A DNA stretch of 50,384 bases from Flavonifractor sp. An306. Its GTDB lineage: Bacteria > Bacillota > Clostridia > Oscillospirales > Oscillospiraceae. Below are positions 32,478 through 40,229 of the stretch, piece after piece. The position numbers and the translations under genes are program-made. The notes beneath the pieces are model-generated. The model was not told the origin of the DNA and made no database searches. It worked only from the letters and a program-made list of their open reading frames with translations. Positions within the stretch are counted from its first letter, which is position 1. The number at the start of each line of letters is the position of its first letter. The stretch covers positions 1-50,384 of the forward strand of contig NZ_NFIQ01000023.1 in assembly GCF_002159455.1 (NCBI RefSeq). The letters are read 5' to 3'.

Positions 32478-35114
32478 TCAGCTCTCCTTGCCCCGGCGCA
32501 CATCCCCGATCACCTTGATGATCTGGATGACCAGAGTGGGCAGGAAGGCCAGCAGAACGATCTCTCCCAGGTTGGCGACTCCGAAAGCGGGAGCCACCAT
32601 AAACAGGCCCTTCAGGCCGGGGACGAAGAGTACCGCCAGCAGCAGCACCACGCCGGCAAAGAAGGCCATGACGGAGTACTTGTTGGTGGAGAACTTCAGG
32701 CGGAAGATGGACGCGTCGCCCCGGCAGTTAAAGCCGTGGAACAGCCGGGCCAGGGTGAGGGTGGCGAAGGCCATGGTGGAGGCCAGGACGGCGTCGCCCC
32801 CCTGATAGCCCAGGTAGAAGGCAATCATGGTGACGATGGCGATGAGCAGGCCCTGGCCGCCAATGCGGGTCAGCAGGTCCCGGCTGAGGATGGGCTCCTT
32901 GGGGTCACGGGGCTTCTGGTCCAGCAGGCCCCGGCGGGCGGGCTCCATACCGATGGCAATGGCGGGCAGGGAGTCGGTGAGCAGATTGATAAACAGCAGG
33001 TGAACCGGCTGGAAGGGCACCGGCAGGGCCAGCAGAGAGGCGTAGAGCACACAGAAGATGCCGGCGGTGTTGCCGCTGAGCAGGAACTGGATGGCGTTTT
33101 TGATATTGGCATACACGCTGCGGCCATTGACCACCGCCTTGACGATGGTGGCGAAGTTATCGTCGGCCAGGATCATGGAGGCAGCGTCCTTGGACACCTC
33201 GGTGCCGGTGATGCCCATGGCCACGCCGATATCCGCCTTCTTCAGGGCGGGGGCGTCGTTGACGCCGTCGCCGGTCATGGACACGATGTTCCCCTTCCGC
33301 TGCCAGGCGTTGACGATGCGGATCTTGTGCTCGGGGGACACCCGGGCGTACACCGAGATCTTCTCCAGCCGTCCGTCCAGATCGGCGTCGGTCATCTGGT
33401 CCAGCTCCAGGCCGGACACCGCCTCGTCCCCGTCCCGGAAAATCCCCAGCTGGCGGGCGATGGCGGAGGCGGTCACCTTGTGGTCGCCGGTGATCATGAT
33501 GGTGCGGATGCCGCCCCGCTTGGCGTCGGCCACCGCCTGCACCGCCTCGGGCCGGGGCGGGTCGATCATGGAGATGAGGCCGATGAAGGTAAACTCGTTT
33601 TCATCCTCCAGGGTCAGGGGCCGGACGGCCTCCAGCTCCCGGTAGGCGAAGGCCAGCACCCGCAGGCCCTCCATGGACAGCTCCATGTTCACCCGGGCGA
33701 TCTCCTCTTTCCGCTCCGGGGTCAGCTCCACCTTCCCCTCCCGGGTCAGCAGCCACTTGGACCGGTCCAGCAGCACGTCGATGGCCCCCTTGGTAAACAG
33801 GGTGGGGGTGCCGTCGATGTCGTGGAGGGTGCTCATCAGCTTGCGGTCGGAGTCGAAGGCCAGCTCGCCCAGCCGGGGATGCTGGGCCCGGTAGCTCTCC
33901 TCGTCCACCCCGAACTTCTCTCCCAGCATCACCAGGGCCACCTCGGTGGGGTCGCCGATGGAGGCGCCGGTCTCCTCGTTGTTGGTGGCGTCGCTGGCCA
34001 GCAGGGCGGCCTTGAGCAGCAGCCGCTGCACGTCGTTGACCAGCTCCAGGTCGTCCCCCTCCAGCAGGGAGCCATCGGCGTATACCTTCTGGGGGGTCAT
34101 CTTGTTCTGGGTCAGGGTGCCCGTCTTGTCCGAGCAGATCACCGACACGCACCCCAGGCTCTCCACCGCCTTCAGGTCCTTCATGATGGCGTTCTGTTTG
34201 GCCATCTTCTGGGTGCCCATGGCCAGCACAATGGTGACGATGGAGCTGAGGGCCTCGGGGATGGCGGCCACCGCCAGGGCCACGGCGAACATGAGGGAGT
34301 CCAGTACTCCCATGCCGGTGCGGAACACCGACAGGGCGAACACCACCGCGCAGATGGCCATGATCACGATGGCCAGCTTGGCGGAGAAGCTGTCCAGGGA
34401 CTGCTGCAGGGGGGTCTTGCGCTGCTGGGTCTGGTTCATGAGGGCGGCAATCTTGCCCAGCTCGGTATTCATGCCGGTGGCGGTAACCAGCACGGTGGCC
34501 CGGCCGTAGGTCACCAGGGAGCCGGAGAACACCATGTTCTTCTGGTCGCCCAGGGCCACCTGGCCGCCGGTGATCACGTCGGCGGTCTTTTCCACCCCCT
34601 CGCTCTCGCCGGTGAGGGAGGACTCATTGACCTTGAGGGAGAAGTTCTCCAGCACCCGGCCGTCGGCCACTACCATGTCCCCGGCCTCCAGCAGCACGAT
34701 GTCGCCAGGCACCACGTCGGCGGAGGGGACCTCCACCCGCACGCCGCCCCGCAGCACCTTGGCGGTGGGGGAGGACATGGCTTTCAGGCTTTCCAGGGAT
34801 TTTTCCGCTTTCAGGTACTGGACGGTACCCAGGATGGCGTTGAGGATGAGTACGGCGAAGATGACGATGGTGCTCTCCACATTCTCCGACGCGGCGGAGA
34901 TGAGGGCGGCCACAATGAGGATGACCACCAGCAGGTCCTTGAACTGCTCCAGGAAGATCTGGAGCACGCTCTTTTTCTTGCCCTCGGAGAGCTTGTTGGG
35001 GCCGTACTGCTCCAGCCGGCTCCGGGCCTGCTGGTCAGACAGTCCCTTCTGGTCGGCCTGCTGGGCCTCCAGCGCCTGGGATACGCTTTTGCTGTAGTAT
35101 GGCTCGTTTGTCAT
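32478..35114 (-). CDS. P-type Ca2+/Mn2+-transporting ATPase under a manganese riboswitch
   Basis: An 878-residue P2-type ATPase with the full domain order: N-terminal cation ATPase domain, actuator domain, PEAL ion site (AIPEALSSIV near residue 285), phosphorylation motif CSDKTGTLT near 330, MITGDHK near 545, GDGVND near 615, and the C-terminal NLLTDSLPA ion-binding helix. It lacks an N-terminal metal-binding CxxC domain, so it is not a Cu/Zn/Cd pump. The start used follows GGAAGGGA; an upstream in-frame ATG lies in the leader. A yybP-ykoY riboswitch precedes it. Close functional parallels are YoaB and pneumococcal MgtA, Mn2+/Ca2+ exporters with the same riboswitch. Mn2+ export is therefore favoured. 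Confidence 0.93.
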   Translation of the reverse strand: MTNEPYYSKSVSQALEAQQADQKGLSDQQARSRLEQYGPNKLSEGKKKSVLQIFLEQFKDLLVVILIVAALISAASENVESTIVIFAVLILNAILGTVQYLKAEKSLESLKAMSSPTAKVLRGGVRVEVPSADVVPGDIVLLEAGDMVVADGRVLENFSLKVNESSLTGESEGVEKTADVITGGQVALGDQKNMVFSGSLVTYGRATVLVTATGMNTELGKIAALMNQTQQRKTPLQQSLDSFSAKLAIVIMAICAVVFALSVFRTGMGVLDSLMFAVALAVAAIPEALSSIVTIVLAMGTQKMAKQNAIMKDLKAVESLGCVSVICSDKTGTLTQNKMTPQKVYADGSLLEGDDLELVNDVQRLLLKAALLASDATNNEETGASIGDPTEVALVMLGEKFGVDEESYRAQHPRLGELAFDSDRKLMSTLHDIDGTPTLFTKGAIDVLLDRSKWLLTREGKVELTPERKEEIARVNMELSMEGLRVLAFAYRELEAVRPLTLEDENEFTFIGLISMIDPPRPEAVQAVADAKRGGIRTIMITGDHKVTASAIARQLGIFRDGDEAVSGLELDQMTDADLDGRLEKISVYARVSPEHKIRIVNAWQRKGNIVSMTGDGVNDAPALKKADIGVAMGITGTEVSKDAASMILADDNFATIVKAVVNGRSVYANIKNAIQFLLSGNTAGIFCVLYASLLALPVPFQPVHLLFINLLTDSLPAIAIGMEPARRGLLDQKPRDPKEPILSRDLLTRIGGQGLLIAIVTMIAFYLGYQGGDAVLASTMAFATLTLARLFHGFNCRGDASIFRLKFSTNKYSVMAFFAGVVLLLAVLFVPGLKGLFMVAPAFGVANLGEIVLLAFLPTLVIQIIKVIGDVRRGKES

Positions 35115-35140
35115 AAGATCCCTTCCTTTTTTTATTTGTT

Positions 35141-35175
35141 TTGGCGGAAGGATGACAAAAAAGACCTTCCGCCAA
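35141..35175 (-). promoter_or_regulatory. Hairpin in the ATPase leader, possible anti-terminator or processing element
   Basis: TTGGCGGAAGG and CCTTCCGCCAA form a perfect 11-base stem just upstream of the ATPase ribosome binding site. Its promoter-proximal arm overlaps the right arm of the riboswitch terminator, so the two folds compete. Confidence 0.6.
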
Positions 35176-35209
35176 CCGCCGCCCATGACGACAGTTGCCG
35201 AAAAGTCTT
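35157..35209 (-). terminator. Manganese-riboswitch terminator
   Basis: Minus strand AAGACTTTTC pairs with GGAAGGTCTT (10 pairs with two G-U), followed by a six-T run. The left arm is also the 3' strand of the aptamer, so aptamer formation should prevent termination. Confidence 0.75.
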
Positions 35210-35297
35210 GTTACCACAGAGGGCGCGTACCGCCAGGTCCTCAAAAGGCCCGTGATGTTGACGGCACGACTTTCAAACTACTCCCTTTTCAACTGTC
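35192..35297 (-). promoter_or_regulatory. Manganese riboswitch (yybP-ykoY)
   Basis: Read on the minus strand the leader has the hallmark GGGAGTAG loop near its 5' end and GCCGTCAACATCACGGGC (18 bases), then an ACCTGGC stem and AACAAGACTTTT. Closing stem P1 forms between CAGTTGAAAAG and CTTTTCGGCAACTG. These are the yybP-ykoY core features that bind Mn2+ between loops L1 and L3. The 3' strand also serves a terminator, so Mn2+ should turn on the downstream P-type ATPase. Confidence 0.85.
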
Positions 35298-35300
35298 TGG

Positions 35301-35329
35301 ATCATATCACACTTTGGGGGGAAAGTCAA
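35301..35329 (-). promoter_or_regulatory. Promoter of the manganese-riboswitch transcript
   Basis: Minus strand TTGACT, 17-base spacer, TATGAT. The RNA would start within about ten bases of the aptamer. Confidence 0.85.
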
Positions 35330-35376
35330 TTCTTTTTCCAGCATCCCCATTTTCTTCTTCATTATGCCCTGGACGG

Positions 35377-35405
35377 TTGACGGATAGACCGGCTTTCGGT
35401 ATACT
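35377..35405 (+). promoter_or_regulatory. Promoter of the PsiE-like gene
   Basis: TTGACG, 17-base spacer, TATACT, about 36 bases before the start codon and divergent from the manganese-riboswitch promoter. Confidence 0.8.
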
Positions 35406-35440
35406 TTTTTCATCACTTACCTTGTGGAAAGGAGCCGCCC

Positions 35441-35854
35441 ATGAAGCCGAAAGCCATCACTGTCCTGCTCAAAACCGCCTGGGCGCTGGAGCTGATCATC
35501 GCCGTGTTCATTCTGCTGCTCACCGTGCTGCAGATGGTGCTGACCGGCAAGGACTCCGTGGAATACCTGCTGGCCGGAAAGTTTAGCCTGGATGAATTTT
35601 TTGCCAGCACCATGAGCATTATTGTGGGACTGGAGTTTATGAAGATGCTCATTCTCCACACGTCCCGGGCGGTGACCGACGTGCTGCTCTTCGCCATTGC
35701 CCGGCAGCTGGTAGTGAGCCACTCCACCCCCGCCGACACCCTGATCGGGGTGTCCGCCGTGGCCCTGATTTTCGTCATCAAGAAGCTTCTCCATACCAAA
35801 GAGGACGTCGACGTGCCTGTCATGCGCCCGCCCCATCCTCCCAGCCAGCAGTAA
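35441..35854 (+). CDS. Small membrane protein, PsiE-like
   Basis: A 137-residue protein with about four membrane segments (residues 10-35, 50-70, 78-95 and 100-112) and a charged, Pro-rich tail. The arrangement, and the segment LHTSRAVTDVLLFAIARQLVV linking segments 2 and 3 (quoted in part as HTSRAVTDVLLFAIARQLV), resembles PsiE/YqiX-type phosphate-starvation membrane proteins, but the match is by pattern only. GGAAAGGAG lies before the ATG. It is a single-gene transcript with its own promoter and a strong terminator. Its function is unknown. Confidence 0.7.
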   Translation: MKPKAITVLLKTAWALELIIAVFILLLTVLQMVLTGKDSVEYLLAGKFSLDEFFASTMSIIVGLEFMKMLILHTSRAVTDVLLFAIARQLVVSHSTPADTLIGVSAVALIFVIKKLLHTKEDVDVPVMRPPHPPSQQ

Positions 35855-35888
35855 AAAACGCGGAAGCCAGCCGGCTTCCGCGTTTTTT
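35853..35888 (+). terminator. Strong terminator after the PsiE-like gene
   Basis: A 16-base stem AAAAAACGCGGAAGCC / GGCTTCCGCGTTTTTT with loop AGCC. Confidence 0.95.
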
Positions 35889-35931
35889 CGCCGGGAGTGA
35901 AGAATCCGGCCGCCGTCAATCGTGTTGTGGG

Positions 35932-35945
35932 TGAAAGCGCTTTCA
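35932..35945. promoter_or_regulatory. Perfect cre-like palindrome (CcpA site) before the ECF sigma gene
   Basis: TGAAAGCGCTTTCA is a perfect 14-bp dyad and matches the catabolite-responsive element consensus TGWAANCGNTNWCA at every position. It ends 25 bases before the sigma-factor start codon, where bound CcpA would block transcription. Confidence 0.75.
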
Positions 35946-35970
35946 ATCCCATGGAAAGGACGTGAGCAAC

Positions 35971-36459
35971 ATGCCTCCCATACCGGACCGGGCGGAGGCC
36001 CAGCGGCTGGTGGACACCTACTCCGACCTGCTCCTCCGGCTGAGCTACACCTATCTGGGCAGCACCGCCGACGCCCAGGACATCTGCCAGAGCGTCTTTC
36101 TCAAGCTGCTCCAGGCACCCCGGACATTTGCCGACCGGGATCACGAGCGGGCCTGGATCATCCGCACCGCCATCAACCTGTGCAAGGATTATCTGAAAAG
36201 CCACTGGCGGCGGAGCACCGTGGCGCTGGAGGCGGCGGAGACCGTGCCCGCCCCCCAGGCGGAGGAGGGCAGCCTGCTGGCCGCGGTGGAGCTGCTGCCC
36301 CCCAAATACCGGGCCGTCATCTATCTCTACTACTACGAAGGCTACTCCGCCAAGGAGATCGCCGCCCTGCTGGGGGAAAAGCCGGCCACCGTCTTTACCC
36401 GGCTGGACCGGGGGCGGCAGAAGCTGCGGACCTATCTGGAACAGGAGGAACTGACATGA
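35971..36459 (+). CDS. ECF-type RNA polymerase sigma factor
   Basis: A 162-residue group 4 sigma factor. Region 2 (about residues 10-75) contains DAQDICQSVFLKLL, which binds core polymerase and the -10 box. Region 4 (about 108-158) contains LPPKYRAVIYLYYYEGYSAKEI and a helix-turn-helix for the -35 box, quoted in part as PPKYRAVIYLYYYEGYSAKE. ATG is preferred over a GTG three codons upstream, which would sit only one base from AAAGGA. The stop overlaps the start of the downstream membrane protein (ATGA), the normal arrangement of an ECF sigma with its anti-sigma factor. Confidence 0.93.
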   Translation: MPPIPDRAEAQRLVDTYSDLLLRLSYTYLGSTADAQDICQSVFLKLLQAPRTFADRDHERAWIIRTAINLCKDYLKSHWRRSTVALEAAETVPAPQAEEGSLLAAVELLPPKYRAVIYLYYYEGYSAKEIAALLGEKPATVFTRLDRGRQKLRTYLEQEELT

Positions 36460-37484
36460 ACCGTTATCAGGATACATTGGACCGGCTCCGCTTCACCCCG
36501 GAGCAGAAGCAGCACATGACAGACCGGCTGATGGCGGAGGCGGAGCGCCCCGCACCCCACCGGGCCCTGTCCTTCCGCCGTCTGGCGGCGGCGGGGGTGG
36601 CCGCCGCCCTGGTCCTCAGCGTGGGCGTGGCGGGAGCCACCGGCGCGCTGGGAGAGGTGGGAGCCGCCTTCTCCGCCATTTTCGGCCCCTCCACCCAGAG
36701 GGAGATCATGGACAAGATCGGCTACCCCGTGGGGGCCTCCGACACCGACAACGGCATCACCATCACCGCCGACGCCATTGTGGGGGATACCTACAGCTAT
36801 GCCGTGGTGTACACCATCCAGCGGGAGGACGGAAAAGCCCTGGTGAGCGACCAGCTCCTGGCCCGGGCCCCCGACCCGGAGACTGACGCCCTGCCGCTGG
36901 CCTTCCAGTCCTACGACGCCGCCCTCCAGGGCTACCGGGGGGGCAGTTCGGGCAACATGTGGTTCTACGACGCCGACCCCGCCGACAGCGCCGTTCAGTT
37001 TGTGGAGCTACGCACCCAGAGCGAGCCTCTGGAACCCGGCCTGCTCACCGTCCGCTTCCAGGACCTGCAGGTATATGGGGAGGACTACGCCACCTGCACC
37101 ACCCTGACGGAGGGGAGCTGGAAGCTGAGCTTCCAGCTGGCCTTTGAGGACGCCTCCCGGACCCTGCCCTGCGGGCAGACCTTTACGCTAAACGGCGCGG
37201 AGGTCACGCTGAATGCCGTCACCCTCTCCCCCCTGTCCATCCAGGCGGACTACACCGTTTCCTGGGCGGGCGACACCGCCATGGACTGGATCGAGCCGCT
37301 GCCCATGTCCATCACCTACACCGACGGCACCACCCTGGATCTGTCCCACGCCGGCGGAGCCAGCGCCTACGGGACGGGCGCCGTCTCCTGTCAAAAGGGC
37401 ATGATCTTTGATCAGCTCCACTCCCTGGAGGAGGTGGCCTCGGTCACGGTGGGGGACGTAGTCATCCCCGTCTCCCAGCCCTAG
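36456..37484 (+). CDS. Anti-sigma factor-like DUF4179 membrane protein
   Basis: A 342-residue single-pass protein. A short cytosolic part (about 1-40, MNRYQDTLDRLRFTPEQKQ) precedes one membrane segment (about 42-62, AAAGVAAALVLSVGVAGA). The outer region of about 280 residues begins with the AFSAIFG...GYPVG pattern of DUF4179 and continues as beta-rich domains. Such proteins restrain the ECF sigma encoded just before them and release it after an envelope signal. Translation is coupled to the sigma gene by a 4-base overlap. Its stop codon shares the bases CTAG with the stop of the convergent hemerythrin gene. Confidence 0.85.
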   Translation: MNRYQDTLDRLRFTPEQKQHMTDRLMAEAERPAPHRALSFRRLAAAGVAAALVLSVGVAGATGALGEVGAAFSAIFGPSTQREIMDKIGYPVGASDTDNGITITADAIVGDTYSYAVVYTIQREDGKALVSDQLLARAPDPETDALPLAFQSYDAALQGYRGGSSGNMWFYDADPADSAVQFVELRTQSEPLEPGLLTVRFQDLQVYGEDYATCTTLTEGSWKLSFQLAFEDASRTLPCGQTFTLNGAEVTLNAVTLSPLSIQADYTVSWAGDTAMDWIEPLPMSITYTDGTTLDLSHAGGASAYGTGAVSCQKGMIFDQLHSLEEVASVTVGDVVIPVSQP

Positions 37485-38395
37485 GCCAGCTTCATCCGCT
37501 CCCCGATGCGCCAGGAGTCGGTGGCCACAAAGAATTTCCCGTGATCCGAGCGGAACAGCAGGGAGATGGAGGGTTCCAGCCCCCGCAGCTCCTCCGCCAG
37601 CGTTCCTTCCAGCAGAAACCGGCTCTCGCAGACGTCGATGTTGTCGTCCAGACCGGTGAGCTGCCGGCTCAGCGTGATCCAGAACCGGGCAGTAAACACC
37701 TCTATGGTGGAGAGGACCAGATCAGGCTTATCCCCAAAAAGGTCCCCATAGAGGCACCGGGCCACACGCCGCACGAAGGAGCGCTCCACGCCGCAGAGCA
37801 CCACGCTCTTGCGCCAGGCCCGGCGGTAGACAATTTTCTGACAGATCATTTCCCCAAGGGGCTCTCCCCGGTAGTGGGCGTCCACCACCGCGGCGTTGGC
37901 CTCAATGTCCAGCGTGGCGGCCAGCAGCCGGTTGATCTCCCGCTCCACAGCGGCCAGCTCCAGTCCACCGGGCGCCGGCCGGCTCAGCACGCTTTTGCCC
38001 ACGATGGCCATATCCGCCGTGGCAATGTGCTCCAGCAGCCATCCCAGCTCCGAGCCGATGAAATTCCACACTTCTTCTTTGTTGCACACATCCCGCTCCA
38101 CAATCTGCCGGTACCTGGCCATCTGGGTGCTCCGGAAATCGTCGTGAAGCATCTTGTGCAGCCCATATCCCTCGTAGCCGATTTCGCGCATATACGCCTC
38201 CTCCTGGGCGGCGTGTTGGGAGAAACAGCTCACCAGCTCGTTCAGCGCCTGCCGCAGGGCGGGCATACGGTCGGCTTCATCGATGCCGGGCGCCTGCGCG
38301 ATCTCCAAAATCTGTCCGGCGATTTTGAAAATCTGGCGGTGCTCCTGGTCAAACGCAGGAATTCCCATCTTAAAATGATCGTTCCATTGCATCAT
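37481..38395 (-). CDS. Hemerythrin-domain protein with a CheX-like C-terminal domain
   Basis: A 304-residue cytosolic protein. Residues 1-130 are a bacteriohemerythrin four-helix bundle with diiron ligands in MQWNDHFKMGIPAFDQEHRQ (20 residues), QHAAQEE, and LHKMLHDDF. It should bind O2 or NO, or sense iron/redox state. Residues about 165-300 look like a CheC/CheX-type fold (VVLCGVERSFVRRVA, STIEVFTARFW), but the phosphatase ExxN motif is not intact, so a sensor-output role is more likely than catalysis. ATG follows GGAGGGG by 7 bases. No chemotaxis genes are nearby. The domain assignment of the C-terminal half is tentative. Confidence 0.75.
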   Translation of the reverse strand: MMQWNDHFKMGIPAFDQEHRQIFKIAGQILEIAQAPGIDEADRMPALRQALNELVSCFSQHAAQEEAYMREIGYEGYGLHKMLHDDFRSTQMARYRQIVERDVCNKEEVWNFIGSELGWLLEHIATADMAIVGKSVLSRPAPGGLELAAVEREINRLLAATLDIEANAAVVDAHYRGEPLGEMICQKIVYRRAWRKSVVLCGVERSFVRRVARCLYGDLFGDKPDLVLSTIEVFTARFWITLSRQLTGLDDNIDVCESRFLLEGTLAEELRGLEPSISLLFRSDHGKFFVATDSWRIGERMKLA

Positions 38396-38510
38396 CGTTT
38401 CTGCCCCTCCCTGGCGGTCCATTGGTTGATTCTGTGGTCAGTATAAGGGCCCAACCTTGAATTAACATGAAAAATACCCTTTAAATTTATAAATAACAAG
38501 GATTGGAAAA

Positions 38511-38546
38511 GCAGACAGGGCCCGCCGTACGGCGGGCCCTGTCTGC
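38511..38546. terminator. 36-bp perfect palindrome, terminator of the obg operon
   Basis: Arms GCAGACAGGGCCCGCCGT and its complement with no spacer, starting directly at the obg stop codon and followed on the minus strand by TTTTCC. It is one of the longest perfect palindromes in the window. Confidence 0.85.
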
Positions 38547-39827
38547 TTATCTCTGATATTCAAATTCCAGGTTGTACAGGGAGACGATGTCCCCGTCCTT
38601 GATGCCCATTTCCTCCAGCCGGTCGAACAGGCCGGACTGGCGGAGCATCTTGTCAAACCAGTTCCGGGACTCGTAGTCGCCGAAGTTGACGTTGGCCATA
38701 AGCCGCTGGAGCCAGGGGCCCTCCACGATCCAGGTGTCGTCCTCGTGAATGATGTTGAGGGGGGCGGAGGTATCCACCTCCGGGGGACGCTCCACATAGG
38801 TGGGCTCGTACACCGTGATGGGGGGCAGATGCTCCAGCTGGCGGGCGGCGGCCAGCATCAGCTCCCGGGTGCCCATCTGGGCGGCGGCGGAGATCTCGTA
38901 AAAGGGCATCCCCAGCCCCTCCACATGGGCCTTCAGGGCCTCCAGGCCGGAGCGGTCGGCAGCGATGTCCACCTTGTTGCCCGCCACGATCATGGGCCGG
39001 TCCTCCAGCCCGGAGCCGTACTCCTTCAGCTCGGCCTGGATGGCCTCAAAGTCGGCCACCGGGTCCCGGCCCTCAGAGCCGGACACGTCCACCACATGGA
39101 TGAGCAGCCGGCAGCGGTCGATGTGCCGCAGGAAATCGTGGCCCAGGCCGGCCCCCTCGGCGGCGCCCTCAATGATGCCGGGAATGTCGGCCAGTACGAA
39201 GGACACCCCCTCTTCCACATACACCACCCCCAGGTTGGGGAACAGGGTGGTAAAGTGGTAGTTGGCGATCTTGGGCCGGGCCTTGGACACCACCGAGAGC
39301 AGGGTGGATTTGCCCACATTGGGGAAGCCCACCAGGCCCACGTCGGCCAGCAGCTTCAGCTCCAGGATCACCTGCCGCTCCTGGCCGGGCAGCCCCGCCT
39401 TGGCAAACCGGGGCACCTGCCGGGTGGGGGTGGCGAAGTGCTTGTTGCCCCAGCCGCCGTTGCCCCCCCGGGCCAGCACAAAGCGGTCGGTCTCCGACAT
39501 GTCGCAGATGATCTCGTTGGTGTCCGCGTCCCGCACCACGGTGCCCTTGGGGACCTTGATCACCAGATCCTCCCCGTCCTTGCCGGAGCAGCGCTTGCCC
39601 TGGCCGTCCATGCCGTTGCCCGCCACATACTTGCGCTTGTAGCGGAAGTCCATCAGGGTGGACATATGGGGATTGATCTCCAGGATCACGCTGCCCCCCC
39701 GGCCGCCGTCGCCGCCGTCGGGGCCGCCGGCGGCCACGTACTTCTCCCGGTGGAAGGCCACCGCGCCGTTGCCGCCGTTGCCCGCCTTGACGGTGATGCG
39801 GGCGGTATCTACAAAGGGTGCTGCCAT
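38547..39827 (-). CDS. obgE: GTPase ObgE/CgtA
   Basis: An essential GTPase that binds the 50S ribosomal subunit and links ribosome assembly with stress signalling. It is 426 residues in three domains: the glycine-rich Obg fold (1-158), the G domain with GFPNVGKST near 166, DIPGIIEGA near 212 and NKVDI near 282, and the C-terminal OCT domain (about 345-426). The start follows AAGGAGG; longer frames run into the upstream hairpin. It closes the conserved rplU-prp-rpmA-obg order, but an attenuator-like hairpin separates it from rpmA. Confidence 0.97.
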   Translation of the reverse strand: MAAPFVDTARITVKAGNGGNGAVAFHREKYVAAGGPDGGDGGRGGSVILEINPHMSTLMDFRYKRKYVAGNGMDGQGKRCSGKDGEDLVIKVPKGTVVRDADTNEIICDMSETDRFVLARGGNGGWGNKHFATPTRQVPRFAKAGLPGQERQVILELKLLADVGLVGFPNVGKSTLLSVVSKARPKIANYHFTTLFPNLGVVYVEEGVSFVLADIPGIIEGAAEGAGLGHDFLRHIDRCRLLIHVVDVSGSEGRDPVADFEAIQAELKEYGSGLEDRPMIVAGNKVDIAADRSGLEALKAHVEGLGMPFYEISAAAQMGTRELMLAAARQLEHLPPITVYEPTYVERPPEVDTSAPLNIIHEDDTWIVEGPWLQRLMANVNFGDYESRNWFDKMLRQSGLFDRLEEMGIKDGDIVSLYNLEFEYQR

Positions 39828-39847
39828 AATACCTCCTTGCGTACAAA

Positions 39848-39882
39848 GGAAAAGCCTCGGAACGGGATTCCGTCCGAGGCTT
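39848..39882 (-). terminator. Hairpin between rpmA and obgE (attenuator-like)
   Basis: AAGCCTCGG pairs with CCGAGGCTT with an inner ACGG/CCGT helix, followed on the minus strand by TTTTCCTTT. It lies 13 bases after the rpmA stop and 21 bases before the obgE start, so it may reduce read-through into obgE or protect the rpmA mRNA end. Confidence 0.65.
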
Positions 39883-39895
39883 CGTTTACCCACAA

Positions 39896-40180
39896 TTACT
39901 GAGCAATTTCAACAATGGAGACCTGCTTGCGGTCCTTGCCCAGGCGCTCAAACTTGACTCTGCCGCTCTTGAGGGCGAACAGGGTGTCGTCGCTGCCCTT
40001 GCCCACGTTGACGCCGGGATGGATATGGGTGCCCCGCTGGCGGACCAGGATGTTGCCGGCCAGCACGAACTGCCCGTCGCCCCGCTTCACGCCCAGACGC
40101 TTGGCCTCGGAATCGCGGCCGTTACGGGTGGAGCCGACGCCCTTCTTGTGGGCGAAAAACTGAATACCGATGTTCAGCAT
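39896..40180 (-). CDS. rpmA: 50S ribosomal protein L27 with cleavable N-terminal extension
   Basis: L27 reaches the peptidyl-transferase centre of the ribosome. The 94-residue protein begins MLNIGIQFF then [16 protein letters not shown]. Firmicutes L27 carries this nine-residue extension, which must be removed after the FF pair by the cysteine protease Prp before the ribosome works normally. The prp gene is directly upstream, as expected. The remaining sequence ([15 protein letters not shown]) is typical. GGAGG lies about 9 bases before the ATG. Confidence 0.97.
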   Translation of the reverse strand: MLNIGIQFFAHKKGVGSTRNGRDSEAKRLGVKRGDGQFVLAGNILVRQRGTHIHPGVNVGKGSDDTLFALKSGRVKFERLGKDRKQVSIVEIAQ

Positions 40181-40229
40181 GGTGTCACACCTCCAAACTT
40201 GTGTGTTGATCAACGCTGTGCCGGGAGGA

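Noticed and set aside
35853-35888. Large palindromes as recombination or attachment sites
   Set aside because: The palindromes at 1758, 32437, 35853, 38511, 42158 and 45488 all lie directly after stop codons, mostly with T-runs; they are terminators.
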